A stretch of DNA of 64,000 nucleotides from positions 16,807-80,806 of the forward strand of contig DYFR01000017.1 of assembly GCA_020725115.1 (NCBI GenBank). The letters are read 5' to 3'. Below are positions 8,684-16,902 of this stretch, piece after piece (position 1 is the stretch's first letter; every line of letters begins with the position of its first letter). A program made the position numbers and the translations under genes. The notes below the pieces were generated by a model, which was not told the DNA's origin, made no database searches, and was given only the letters and a program-made list of their open reading frames with translations. This DNA comes from Thiohalomonas denitrificans. Its GTDB lineage: Bacteria > Pseudomonadota > Gammaproteobacteria > Thiohalomonadales > Thiohalomonadaceae.

Positions 8684-9847
8684 TTATAAAGGTTTTGCAC
8701 AAAAAAACACCAGATTCGTAACCAAATCGCCCAAAACCGACATTTGTCGCCTCCACAGCTCGGCGTGTACCGCATAGGCGGCGCGGTGGGCGAGGAAGCC
8801 GTCCCAGTGTTCCGCCATGCCTTGCTCGCGATTCCAGGCCTGCCACAGGTCGCGCAGCGCCGCCGCCTCCCGCGCCCCCAGCCCGGCGCAGTAACGATGC
8901 AGAAAGGCGTCCAGTTTGTCCGTATGGGCGTCCTCGTCCTGGCGGTAGGGCTGCCACACCAGCGGCCGGCCGGCCCATAGCGCGCGTACGAAGGAATCCT
9001 CGCCACGGACGAAGTTGAGGCCGCAGGCCCACAGCAGGTGGTCGTAGCGATCCTGTTCCAGGAAGGGCAGCACGTGCACCGCCAGTGCACCGGCGCCGCA
9101 GACATCTCCCGCCCCTGCCTCCGCCACGCCATAGTGAGCGCCGATGCGTCGTGCCAGCGCCCCCTCCGGCACCAGCACACGCAGCGGCCGGGCGGAATGC
9201 TCCCAACGGTGCAGCAGCGGGGCGATATGAGCGCAGTCGTAGGCGAACAGCGACAGGCGCAACTCGCCCTCCCGGCCCGGCGGCAGCCCGAGGTCGGCCC
9301 AGAAGGCCGCCTGCGCTGCCGCGTCGGCCTGGAAGGCGTGGCGCGCCTCCAGCAGGCCATGCTCGCAGAGCAGGCCGCCGGTGCCGGGCACAAAGCCGGG
9401 AAAGAAGAAATGCCGGGTCAGCGGCAGGCCCGGCTGCGGCGAGGGCAGGCCGTGACAGCCGGCCACCCAGTCTTCCGCGCTCAGGTGCTCCACCGTGACC
9501 CAGCGCGGCCTTTCCGCACACGCCGCCATGGCGCGCAGATAGGCCTCGGGCAGGGTGCAGGCGAAGGTGTCGATCACGACCTCCGCAACGTCGCCGGGTG
9601 CGACCGCAGGGAACGGCGCGGTCCAGTGCCGCACCTCGACACCGCGACTGTACTGCACCGCCTGCGCCGGGTCGATCTCCGGGTTGATGCGGCGGAAACT
9701 GGCCAGATCATCCACCCACAGGCGGACCTGCAAGCCGTGTTCGCCGGCCAGCTGCCGCGCCAGGCGCCAGCAGATGCCGATGTCGCCGAAGTTGTCGACC
9801 ACCGAACAGAAGATGTCCCAGCGCGGCGCGGGCACGCTCAATCCCAC
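8684..9847 (-). CDS. earP: EF-P arginine-32 rhamnosyltransferase EarP
   Basis: WDIFCSVVDNFGDIGICWRLARQL...GLNFVRGEDSFVRALWAGRPLVWQPYRQDEDAH; adjacent to efp. Confidence 0.93.
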   Translation of the reverse strand: MGLSVPAPRWDIFCSVVDNFGDIGICWRLARQLAGEHGLQVRLWVDDLASFRRINPEIDPAQAVQYSRGVEVRHWTAPFPAVAPGDVAEVVIDTFACTLPEAYLRAMAACAERPRWVTVEHLSAEDWVAGCHGLPSPQPGLPLTRHFFFPGFVPGTGGLLCEHGLLEARHAFQADAAAQAAFWADLGLPPGREGELRLSLFAYDCAHIAPLLHRWEHSARPLRVLVPEGALARRIGAHYGVAEAGAGDVCGAGALAVHVLPFLEQDRYDHLLWACGLNFVRGEDSFVRALWAGRPLVWQPYRQDEDAHTDKLDAFLHRYCAGLGAREAAALRDLWQAWNREQGMAEHWDGFLAHRAAYAVHAELWRRQMSVLGDLVTNLVFFCAKPL

Positions 9848-10155
9848 ATCACGTCACAGCCGGCCCGCGCCGAGGCATCGAGCAGGTCCAGCAGCGGCAG
9901 GGCGCGCAGACTCAGCGGTGTGGGTGGCTCCTTTTCTTCCTCTTCCTGCTCCTCCTCGTCCCCGGCATCCGCCTGCGGGGTGGCGCTGTGCGCCGCCAGC
10001 GCCGTCTGCAGGCGCGCCCGTGCCGCCGGGATGTCGGCGGCCAGCAGGGCGCCGGGCACGGTGGCACTGTGCCCCATCATTCTGAGCAGGGCCTGCGCGA
10101 CGTCGCCAAACAGAGTGATGTCGGCATAGGCGCGGCTGTGGAAGGTCACCAGCAT
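9838..10155 (-). CDS. DUF1840 family protein
   Basis: MLVTFHSRAYADITLFGDVAQALLRMMGHS; acidic linker. Confidence 0.85.
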   Translation of the reverse strand: MLVTFHSRAYADITLFGDVAQALLRMMGHSATVPGALLAADIPAARARLQTALAAHSATPQADAGDEEEQEEEEKEPPTPLSLRALPLLDLLDASARAGCDVMWD

Positions 10156-10184
10156 GTCGGGATGTCCATGAACGTTGGCAGGGG

Positions 10185-10622
10185 TCAGCAGCGCGTGCAC
10201 TGCTCCACCGGCAGGCCGCGCCGCAGCCAGCCGGGACCGGCAGCGCTGCCGGCCATGCCTTCCTTGATGTTGTAGACCTGGGTGAAGCCCTGCGCCTCCA
10301 GAAATTTCTGTACCTGGGTGGTGCGGTTGCCGGTGCGGCAGATCAGGCCGATGGGTGCATTCCTGTCGCCGCCCACCCGCTGCAGCACATCACGCAGAAA
10401 ACCCTGCGCGCCCTGCGGGTGGCGCATGTCGATCAGGCTGGCGCCCTGAACCACGCCGGTCTGCCGCCATTCCGGCGGGGTGCGGATATCGATGATGGTG
10501 AGCCGGCCCGCCGCCGCCGCGGCCAGCGCCTCGGGCGCCGCCAGCGTCTCCCCGGCCGCCTGCGCGACCCAGGGATGGAACAGGCCCGCCAGGGACAACA
10601 CCATGAATGCAAAACGCTTCAT
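10185..10622 (-). CDS. Exported rhodanese-like domain protein
   Basis: Signal peptide, IIDIRTPPEWRQTGVVQGA, active-site loop ICRTGNRT. Confidence 0.9.
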   Translation of the reverse strand: MKRFAFMVLSLAGLFHPWVAQAAGETLAAPEALAAAAAGRLTIIDIRTPPEWRQTGVVQGASLIDMRHPQGAQGFLRDVLQRVGGDRNAPIGLICRTGNRTTQVQKFLEAQGFTQVYNIKEGMAGSAAGPGWLRRGLPVEQCTRC

Positions 10623-10702
10623 CGCAGATACCTCATGAAAATCCTGTGACCGATTAAAGACTGCGTCCACCACGGCGAGTTCCCGCTGCCCCGCAAACAG
10701 CA

Positions 10703-10722
10703 AGGGGGCTTGCGCCCCCTTC
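10703..10722 (-). terminator. Hairpin downstream of small ORF 10732-10845
   Basis: AAGGGGGCTTGCGCCCCCTT. Confidence 0.55.
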
Positions 10723-10731
10723 TGTCGACAC

Positions 10732-10845
10732 TCAGTCCTGCGAATTGCAGGTCTTCATCAACCGCGTAATCTTCACGCCGAGAAACGTGAACACGATGAT
10801 CGAGCCGATGACGGAAAGAATGGCTCCGATGGCGGTGGCATCCAT
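10732..10845 (-). CDS. 37-aa single-TM small membrane protein
   Basis: MDATAIGAILSVIGSIIVFTFLGVKITRLMKTCNSQD; followed by hairpin; divergent from symporter. Confidence 0.6.
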   Translation of the reverse strand: MDATAIGAILSVIGSIIVFTFLGVKITRLMKTCNSQD

Positions 10846-11049
10846 AATTTTATCTCTTGAGTAATGGTTAAGTGTGGAGTGTGGTGGCCGCCACGCTGGG
10901 CGGCCGCGCAATCTAGCGAAACCATCACATGGTGTAAACCTTGAATTGTTCGCGTGTTTCTTGCGCCGCATGATCGACACGGCATACATGATTTGAAGCA
11001 TGCCCCTGCATCGTGTAGGGTGAAGCGCATCCCCCGTCACGGAGTATGC

Positions 11050-12453
11050 ATGATTGTCGCCAGTTTTCTCGGCTTCCTGTTGATCTTTGTCGGCATCGGC
11101 CTGTGGTCGATGCGCCGCAGCCGCCGCAACAGCATCGACTACCTGCTCGCCGGCCGCAACGTCCCCGCCTGGCTCACCGCGCTGTCCGCGGTGGCCACCA
11201 ACAACAGCGGCTACATGTTCATTGGCCTCATCGGTTACACCTATGTCACCGGTCTGGCGGCGATCTGGATGATGCTGGGCTGGATCATCGGTGACGTCAT
11301 CGCCTCCAGCTTCATCCACCGCCAGGTGCGACTGGCCACCGAACGCCACGACGTGCATACCTTCAGCGGCCTGCTGTCACGCTGGCAGGGCGGCAACTAC
11401 CGCGTGTTGCGCTTCATCAGCGGCCTGCTGATCCTGCTGTTTCTCGGCACCTACGCCGCAGCCCAGCTCTCCGCCGGCAGCAAGGCACTGCAGGTGCTGT
11501 TCGACTGGCAGCACTGGGCCGGTGCGGTGATGGGAGCGGTGATGGTGTTGCTGTATTCCTTCGCCGGCGGTATCCGCGCCTCCATCTGGACCGACGCAGC
11601 GCAGTCCATCGTGATGATCGGAGCAATGTTCCTGCTCATGGCCACGGCGCTGTACAGCCTGGGCGGCTGGTCCGCCTTCGTTGCCGGCCTGCACGCCGTC
11701 GATCCCGGCTACATGCAGCTGTTCCCGGTCATCGAGGGTTACGGGCCGTGGCTCGGCCCGCTGCTGTTCGTGGCCGGCTGGCTGTTCGCCGGCTTCGGCG
11801 TGGTGGGCCAGCCGCACATCATGATCCGCTTCATGGCCCTGGACGATGCCGGCAACCTCAATGTCGCGCGCGCCTGGTATTACGGCTGGTTCACGCTGTT
11901 CTGGAGCACCGCCATCATTGTCGGCATGGGTGCACGCCTGCTGTTGCCGGAGGTGGCCAGCTTCGACGCCGAACTGGCACTGCCGACACTGGCACTGCAG
12001 CTGCTGCCCGAGGTGCTGGTCGGCGTGATCCTCGCCGGCATCTTCGCCGCCACCATGTCCACCGCCGACTCGCTGATCCTGAGCTGCGCCGCCGCGCTGA
12101 CACGTGACTTCCACTGGCAGAAGCAGGATCACTACTGGCTCACCAAACTCGGCACCGTCGCCGTCACTCTCGCCGCCCTCGCCATCGCACTGGCCGGCGA
12201 CAAGAGCGTGTACGACCTGGTACTCGACGCCTGGGGCGTGCTGGCCGCCGCCTTCGCGCCGTTGCTCACGGTCTATGCCCTGGGGCAGCGCGTCAGCGAA
12301 CGCCTGGCCGTCGCCATGCTGCTGGCTGGCGTGCTCGCCATGTACGGCTGGAGTCTGCACGGTCCAGTGGCCGTGTATGCCGTGGCGCCCGGCATTTGTG
12401 CCGGGCTGCTGGTATTCACTGTGGCAAAGATGTTCAGCCGCCGGCTTCGATGA
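11050..12453 (+). CDS. Sodium:solute symporter (SSS/PutP-like)
   Basis: SIDYLLAGRNVPAWLTALSAVATNNSGYMFIG; FGVVGQPHIMIRFMA; IFAATMSTADSLIL. Confidence 0.92.
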   Translation: MIVASFLGFLLIFVGIGLWSMRRSRRNSIDYLLAGRNVPAWLTALSAVATNNSGYMFIGLIGYTYVTGLAAIWMMLGWIIGDVIASSFIHRQVRLATERHDVHTFSGLLSRWQGGNYRVLRFISGLLILLFLGTYAAAQLSAGSKALQVLFDWQHWAGAVMGAVMVLLYSFAGGIRASIWTDAAQSIVMIGAMFLLMATALYSLGGWSAFVAGLHAVDPGYMQLFPVIEGYGPWLGPLLFVAGWLFAGFGVVGQPHIMIRFMALDDAGNLNVARAWYYGWFTLFWSTAIIVGMGARLLLPEVASFDAELALPTLALQLLPEVLVGVILAGIFAATMSTADSLILSCAAALTRDFHWQKQDHYWLTKLGTVAVTLAALAIALAGDKSVYDLVLDAWGVLAAAFAPLLTVYALGQRVSERLAVAMLLAGVLAMYGWSLHGPVAVYAVAPGICAGLLVFTVAKMFSRRLR

Positions 12454-12640
12454 GCGGACGCAGCACCTGTTCGTAACACTGCCGCTGTTTCGGCGACAGG
12501 CCGGCGAGGTTGCCGTCGTTGGCCAGCAGCAGCTTGGCCACCCCGATAGCCTGTACCGGATCGAGACCGCATTCGCCGGCCAGGGAACGGATCGCCGCCG
12601 GATCGTCATCGTGCAACAAATTGAGTTGGCGCAAATTCAT
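12434..12640 (-). CDS. Conserved-looking small hypothetical protein (68 aa)
   Basis: MNLRQLNLLHDDDPAAIRSLAGECGLDPVQAIGVAKLLLANDGNLAGLSPKQRQCYEQVLRPLIEAGG; reads as a real soluble protein. Confidence 0.55.
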   Translation of the reverse strand: MNLRQLNLLHDDDPAAIRSLAGECGLDPVQAIGVAKLLLANDGNLAGLSPKQRQCYEQVLRPLIEAGG

Positions 12641-12742
12641 GACGCGTAGCCTACGCCATCACACCACGGCCCGCCCAGAGGTTTTTAATCCTGCCGCGAC
12701 CCGGTAAGCTAGCCGCTCAAATCGACAGTTCAGGAGAGCACC

Positions 12743-13480
12743 ATGTTTGAAAACCGTGAAGGCCAGCAGGCCCCCTTCGTCGTGTTCCGCACCCGCCGTG
12801 GCCACGAGTGGGTCGACATCACCAGCGACGACATCTTCAAGGGCAAGACGGTGGTGGTGTTCTCCCTGCCCGGCGCCTTCACCCCCACCTGCTCCTCCTC
12901 GCACGTACCGCGCTACAACGAACTGGCGCCGGTATTCCGCAAACATGGCGTCGACACCATCGCCTGCATCTCTGTCAACGATACCTTCGTCATGAATGCC
13001 TGGCAGGCCGAACAGAAGGCCGACGAGATCCTGTTCCTCCCCGACGGCAACGGCGAGTTCACCGAAGAGATGGGCATGCTGGTGGACAAGGACGACCTCG
13101 GCTTCGGCCAGCGCTCGTGGCGTTACTCCATGCTGGTGAAAAACGGCGTCATCGAAAAGATGTTTGTCGAGCCGGACAAGCCGGGCGATCCGTTCGAGGT
13201 GTCCGACGCCGACACCATGCTGGCCTACATCGCGCCCAACGCCAGGAAGCCGCTGGAAGTGGTGATCTTCACCCGCGAGGGCTGCCCCTACTGCGTCAAG
13301 GCCAAGGGCCTGCTGCAGGATCGCGACATCCCCTACGAGGAACTGGTGCTGAACCGCGACTACACCGGCCGCGCCCTGCGCGCCGTCAGCGGCGTCGACA
13401 TGGTGCCGCAGGTGTTCATCGACGGCGAACACATCGGCGGCTCCGACAAGCTGGAAGCCTGGCTGGCACAACACAACTGA
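12743..13480 (+). CDS. Hybrid peroxiredoxin (Prx5)-glutaredoxin
   Basis: [18 protein letters not shown] plus C-terminal Grx [11 protein letters not shown]. Confidence 0.93.
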   Translation: MFENREGQQAPFVVFRTRRGHEWVDITSDDIFKGKTVVVFSLPGAFTPTCSSSHVPRYNELAPVFRKHGVDTIACISVNDTFVMNAWQAEQKADEILFLPDGNGEFTEEMGMLVDKDDLGFGQRSWRYSMLVKNGVIEKMFVEPDKPGDPFEVSDADTMLAYIAPNARKPLEVVIFTREGCPYCVKAKGLLQDRDIPYEELVLNRDYTGRALRAVSGVDMVPQVFIDGEHIGGSDKLEAWLAQHN

Positions 13481-13488
13481 TCCATTGC

Positions 13489-13559
13489 GTGGGAGCCCGA
13501 TTTATCGGGCGAAGCGGCCTTGCCGAACGCCGATGCCGCTCGATAAACCGCGCTCCCAC
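13489..13559. repeat. REP-like inverted repeat GTGGGAGC...GCTCCCAC
   Basis: Complementary arms; second copy at 14522. Confidence 0.75.
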
Positions 13560-13587
13560 AACCACAGCACCGCTACCGGAAACCATC

Positions 13588-14502
13588 ATGCCCACTCCGC
13601 AATCCGCCATCCTCGCCCTGGACGGTCCGCTCGGCCTGTTCCTGGTATTGCACCTCAAGCCCGGCGCCGATGACGCCGTGCGCCAGGCCGCGGCCGCGTT
13701 CCCGGCACTGCTGGACGACATCTCTTCTGCCGCACCGGAGGCACAACTGGTCGGCACGCTGGCCTTCGGTCCGCAGCAGTGGGATCGCCTGAGCAGCACG
13801 CGGCCGAAACTGCTCAAGCCCTTCGGCCCGCTCGACGGCGGCACGCTGCGCGCCCCGGCCACCGGCGGCGATGTGCTGCTGCACCTGCACTCGGCACGCG
13901 CCGATCTCAATTACCTGGTCGCCAACCGCTTCGCCGCACCGCTCAAACCGTGGATCGACCGCGCCGAAGAGACGCCGGCCTTCCGCTATCTCGACGCACG
14001 CGACCTCACCGGCTTCATCGACGGCACGGAAAATCCGCAGGAACAGGACGAGCGGCGCGAGGCGGCGCTGATCGGCGACGAGGACGCGGCATTCGCCGGC
14101 GGCAGCTACATCATCGCCCAGCGCTACGTGCATCACCTGGAACGCTGGAACACCATGCCGCAGCAGGAACAGGAAGGCGTCATCGGCCGCAGCAAGCCCG
14201 ACTCGGTGGAACTGGACGATGGCGTCAAGCCGCCCACCGCCCACATCGCCCGCGTGGTGATCGAAGAAGACGGCGAGGAGCTGGAGATCGTGCGCCACAG
14301 CCTGCCCTACGGCTCGGCCTCCGGCGAGAGCGGCCTGTTCTTCCTCGCCTGCTCCCGCGACCTGACCATCTACGACAAGATGCTGCGCAACATGTTCGGC
14401 CTCAGCGGCGACGGCCTGCATGATCGTCTGATGGAATTCACCGAAGCGGTGAGCGGCGGCTATTTCTTCGCGCCGTCAGTGGAACAGTTGCAGCAACTCT
14501 GA
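13588..14502 (+). CDS. Dyp-type peroxidase
   Basis: TGFIDGTENPQEQ, GGSYIIAQRYVHHLERWNTMPQQEQEGVIGRSK, SGLFFLACSRDLTIYDKML. Confidence 0.95.
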   Translation: MPTPQSAILALDGPLGLFLVLHLKPGADDAVRQAAAAFPALLDDISSAAPEAQLVGTLAFGPQQWDRLSSTRPKLLKPFGPLDGGTLRAPATGGDVLLHLHSARADLNYLVANRFAAPLKPWIDRAEETPAFRYLDARDLTGFIDGTENPQEQDERREAALIGDEDAAFAGGSYIIAQRYVHHLERWNTMPQQEQEGVIGRSKPDSVELDDGVKPPTAHIARVVIEEDGEELEIVRHSLPYGSASGESGLFFLACSRDLTIYDKMLRNMFGLSGDGLHDRLMEFTEAVSGGYFFAPSVEQLQQL

Positions 14503-14521
14503 CCGCAGCTCGGACGGTTCC

Positions 14522-14590
14522 GTGGGAGCCCGGCTCGCCGGGCGATGCGCCCCATCCGACGCCGTCATCGCCCAATGAATTGGGCTCCCG
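14522..14590. repeat. REP-like inverted repeat (GTGGGAGCCCGG...TTGGGCTCCCGC)
   Basis: Same family as 13489-13559. Confidence 0.6.
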
Positions 14591-14599
14591 CCATGCGAA

Positions 14600-14668
14600 G
14601 CCCGTGTTCTTCCTCGCCTGCTCCGACGGCCTGACCAGCTACAGCAAGCTGCCGCTGTTCTCCAGCAC
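14600..14668 (+). pseudogene. Remnant duplicating Dyp-type peroxidase 3' segment
   Basis: gtgttcttcctcgcctgctccgacggcctgaccagctacagcaag closely matches 14336-14380 in the intact DyP gene; PVFFLACSDGLTSYSK vs GLFFLACSRDLTIYDK. Confidence 0.7.
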
Positions 14669-14670
14669 CA

Positions 14671-15093
14671 CTAGTTCAACCTTTCCCCCCTGCGAAGAAA
14701 TTTATCCAAAAGGCGCTTCAGTATTTCGGTGTCCTTTGTTTCGCACTCCCATATCACGATAACTCGCCAACCAAGGCGCGCCAACGCCTCCATATTTTCC
14801 TTGTCGCGTTCAATATTTCGTTTTAGCTTACTGTCCCAGAATTGAATATTGCTTGACGGCCGAGATGCACGCTTACACCCTGGATGCTGGTGCCAGAAAC
14901 ATCCGTGGACAAAAATGCATGTTTTGTATTTCGCCAACACGATGTCGGGCTTGCCAGGCAAGTCCTTCTTGTGGAGACGAAAACGAAAGCCCAATGAATG
15001 GAGCGCCTGACGAACCACCAACTCTGGTTTAGTGTTTCTTTCATGCACAGATGACATTACGCGAGAACGATCCGCCTGAGATAGCTTATCCAT
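14671..15093 (-). CDS. vsr: Very short patch repair endonuclease
   Basis: RSRVMSSVHERNTKPELVVRQALHSLGFRFRLHKKDLPGKPDIVLAKYKTCIFVHGCFWHQHPGC. Confidence 0.95.
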   Translation of the reverse strand: MDKLSQADRSRVMSSVHERNTKPELVVRQALHSLGFRFRLHKKDLPGKPDIVLAKYKTCIFVHGCFWHQHPGCKRASRPSSNIQFWDSKLKRNIERDKENMEALARLGWRVIVIWECETKDTEILKRLLDKFLRRGERLN

Positions 15094-15105
15094 CGGATAC
15101 GCTTA

Positions 15106-16902
15106 CTACGGACGGGCTTTGAAATTCATACCCAAACCCGGCCGCGATAGTGACATTCCTATTCTCTGAAGAAGATTCAATGCATATTCAGAGCGTAGCT
15201 GCGCTACTACGGACGCATCTCCCCAAACGACTTTTAGTTCGCCCTCTATCTCACGCAGAGTCCCAAGAGTAAATCCATTTGAGGAACTAAATCTTCCCTT
15301 ATCACGGGCAAACTTCTGCTCCCAGTCTGGATTACTTGTAACGTTTCCTTCTCTATATATGCTGAATGTACAAATATCGCCATCGACGTCAAGGAATAGA
15401 AATGCATTATTAGTGGCATTTTTTAGCGCGGTTCTGTCGGCAACCTTCTGCAACCTGACTGCAACAAAGGGGATGCTGTCACCTAAACCAATTCCTGTCC
15501 GTTTTTGATCAGGAACCATATCACATGCAGGGGAAAGACAAACCCAAAATCCAGGCCCACCCTCTTCGCCGGAATCTACATTCCGGAACACATGGCCTGT
15601 CGTTAAGTGTGATCTGTCTACCGGTTTGGTACTCGAAAAACAATTGAAGCGCTTCAGCGATTCATTTGTACCTACGTCGGCCATATTCAGGCCGCACTTC
15701 CTCATCACTTCGTCACTACCCATTGGAGAAAAGTAATCTCTCAACTCCTCCGCAAAACTTGCCAGGCGAGCACTTAATTCATCCCCGAGCGCTTCCCAGT
15801 GCCTATTAATGGTGCTCTGAATGACAGCCCTATTATCAACGGGGTCGGATTTCAAAAAGTCATTTAGCCATTCAGCTTGAAGATGTCTATTTTTGAGGAT
15901 TGCTGTTTCGGCGTTCAACCCGCGCTGATCAATCTCAGCTCTCATCCTTGTAAGCAACAAGCGATGGGGCGACGGAAACGAAGTTCTAATTGCATTTATG
16001 AGAGATATTTCGAATTGGTCTGGGGCGCACTCCTTCGGAAGCACTGTTATAAACAACTTATCAGTTCGTATCCAGTTGACACCATCGGAACTCCCTATAT
16101 GGACACTTCCTAGATCATCTGGTGAGAACTGCCTAATCAACTGCTCCTGCTTCTTAGAAACAATCCATTTAGCCAGTTTTCCAAGGTCAATATTTAAACC
16201 TTCCGGCCTGCCCAACCAAAGCTCCCGTAATCGCGCCCCGTCTTCTAAACTGAGAATGCCGCAAGGATTACCAGGAAAATCAGATCGGACTTGTAGGTAC
16301 GTATTTTCGGATATCTCCGCCTCCAACTTAGCCGTAATACCTTCATGCCCTTCCTCCCACTCATCCAATGCATCTATCAATGAAGATTTTTCAATTTCAT
16401 CATTAATAGATAACGCCGGATCTGTATGTGTGAGGCCAAGTGCGATTTCTCTATTAACTTTCTCTAGGTCACCCTGGTAACCTTTAGTGTGCACAATCAC
16501 CAAATTAAAATGGTCGCTTTGAGCAAGCTTCCTAAGAATGTTAATAGCTGCATCTCCGCTCCCATCATTACCATCCAAATGGTAATCGAGCACCAAAAGG
16601 TCAGAATGGTCGAGATGCGTTGCGATACCCTGTTCAGAGGTTGACGTTATCTTCTTGCCGTCATGTACATCTACCAGCCACGGCTTACTTCTATTTCGTG
16701 CAAATTTAAGTAGTTGGCGAACAGCCTTAACCTCTCCCGTATTACCTTTATTCCAGGCATCCTTATCTCCAGCCTCTTTTGCCGCTAAACTATCTAGCGT
16801 CGGATATTCATCATCAACCACAACTACAGTCCGGATTGGATCTATAAAAACGTCCCGAATGAAACGATCATGAATATCCGCTCCAGCCGAAGCACTACTC
16901 AT
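15106..16902 (-). CDS. Receiver-domain protein with large uncharacterised C-terminal region
   Basis: RTVVVVDDEYPTLDSL acidic pair, LLVLDYHLDG phospho-Asp, VIVHTKG; 8-bp overlap with upstream ATPase gene. Confidence 0.8.
   Translation of the reverse strand: MSSASAGADIHDRFIRDVFIDPIRTVVVVDDEYPTLDSLAAKEAGDKDAWNKGNTGEVKAVRQLLKFARNRSKPWLVDVHDGKKITSTSEQGIATHLDHSDLLVLDYHLDGNDGSGDAAINILRKLAQSDHFNLVIVHTKGYQGDLEKVNREIALGLTHTDPALSINDEIEKSSLIDALDEWEEGHEGITAKLEAEISENTYLQVRSDFPGNPCGILSLEDGARLRELWLGRPEGLNIDLGKLAKWIVSKKQEQLIRQFSPDDLGSVHIGSSDGVNWIRTDKLFITVLPKECAPDQFEISLINAIRTSFPSPHRLLLTRMRAEIDQRGLNAETAILKNRHLQAEWLNDFLKSDPVDNRAVIQSTINRHWEALGDELSARLASFAEELRDYFSPMGSDEVMRKCGLNMADVGTNESLKRFNCFSSTKPVDRSHLTTGHVFRNVDSGEEGGPGFWVCLSPACDMVPDQKRTGIGLGDSIPFVAVRLQKVADRTALKNATNNAFLFLDVDGDICTFSIYREGNVTSNPDWEQKFARDKGRFSSSNGFTLGTLREIEGELKVVWGDASVVAQLRSEYALNLLQRIGMSLSRPGLGMNFKARP

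Noticed and set aside
12808-13587. N-terminal extension of the DyP ORF through the Prx-Grx gene
   Set aside because: Arg-rich out-of-frame translation of the Prx5-Grx gene; true DyP start is ATG 13588 after the repeat
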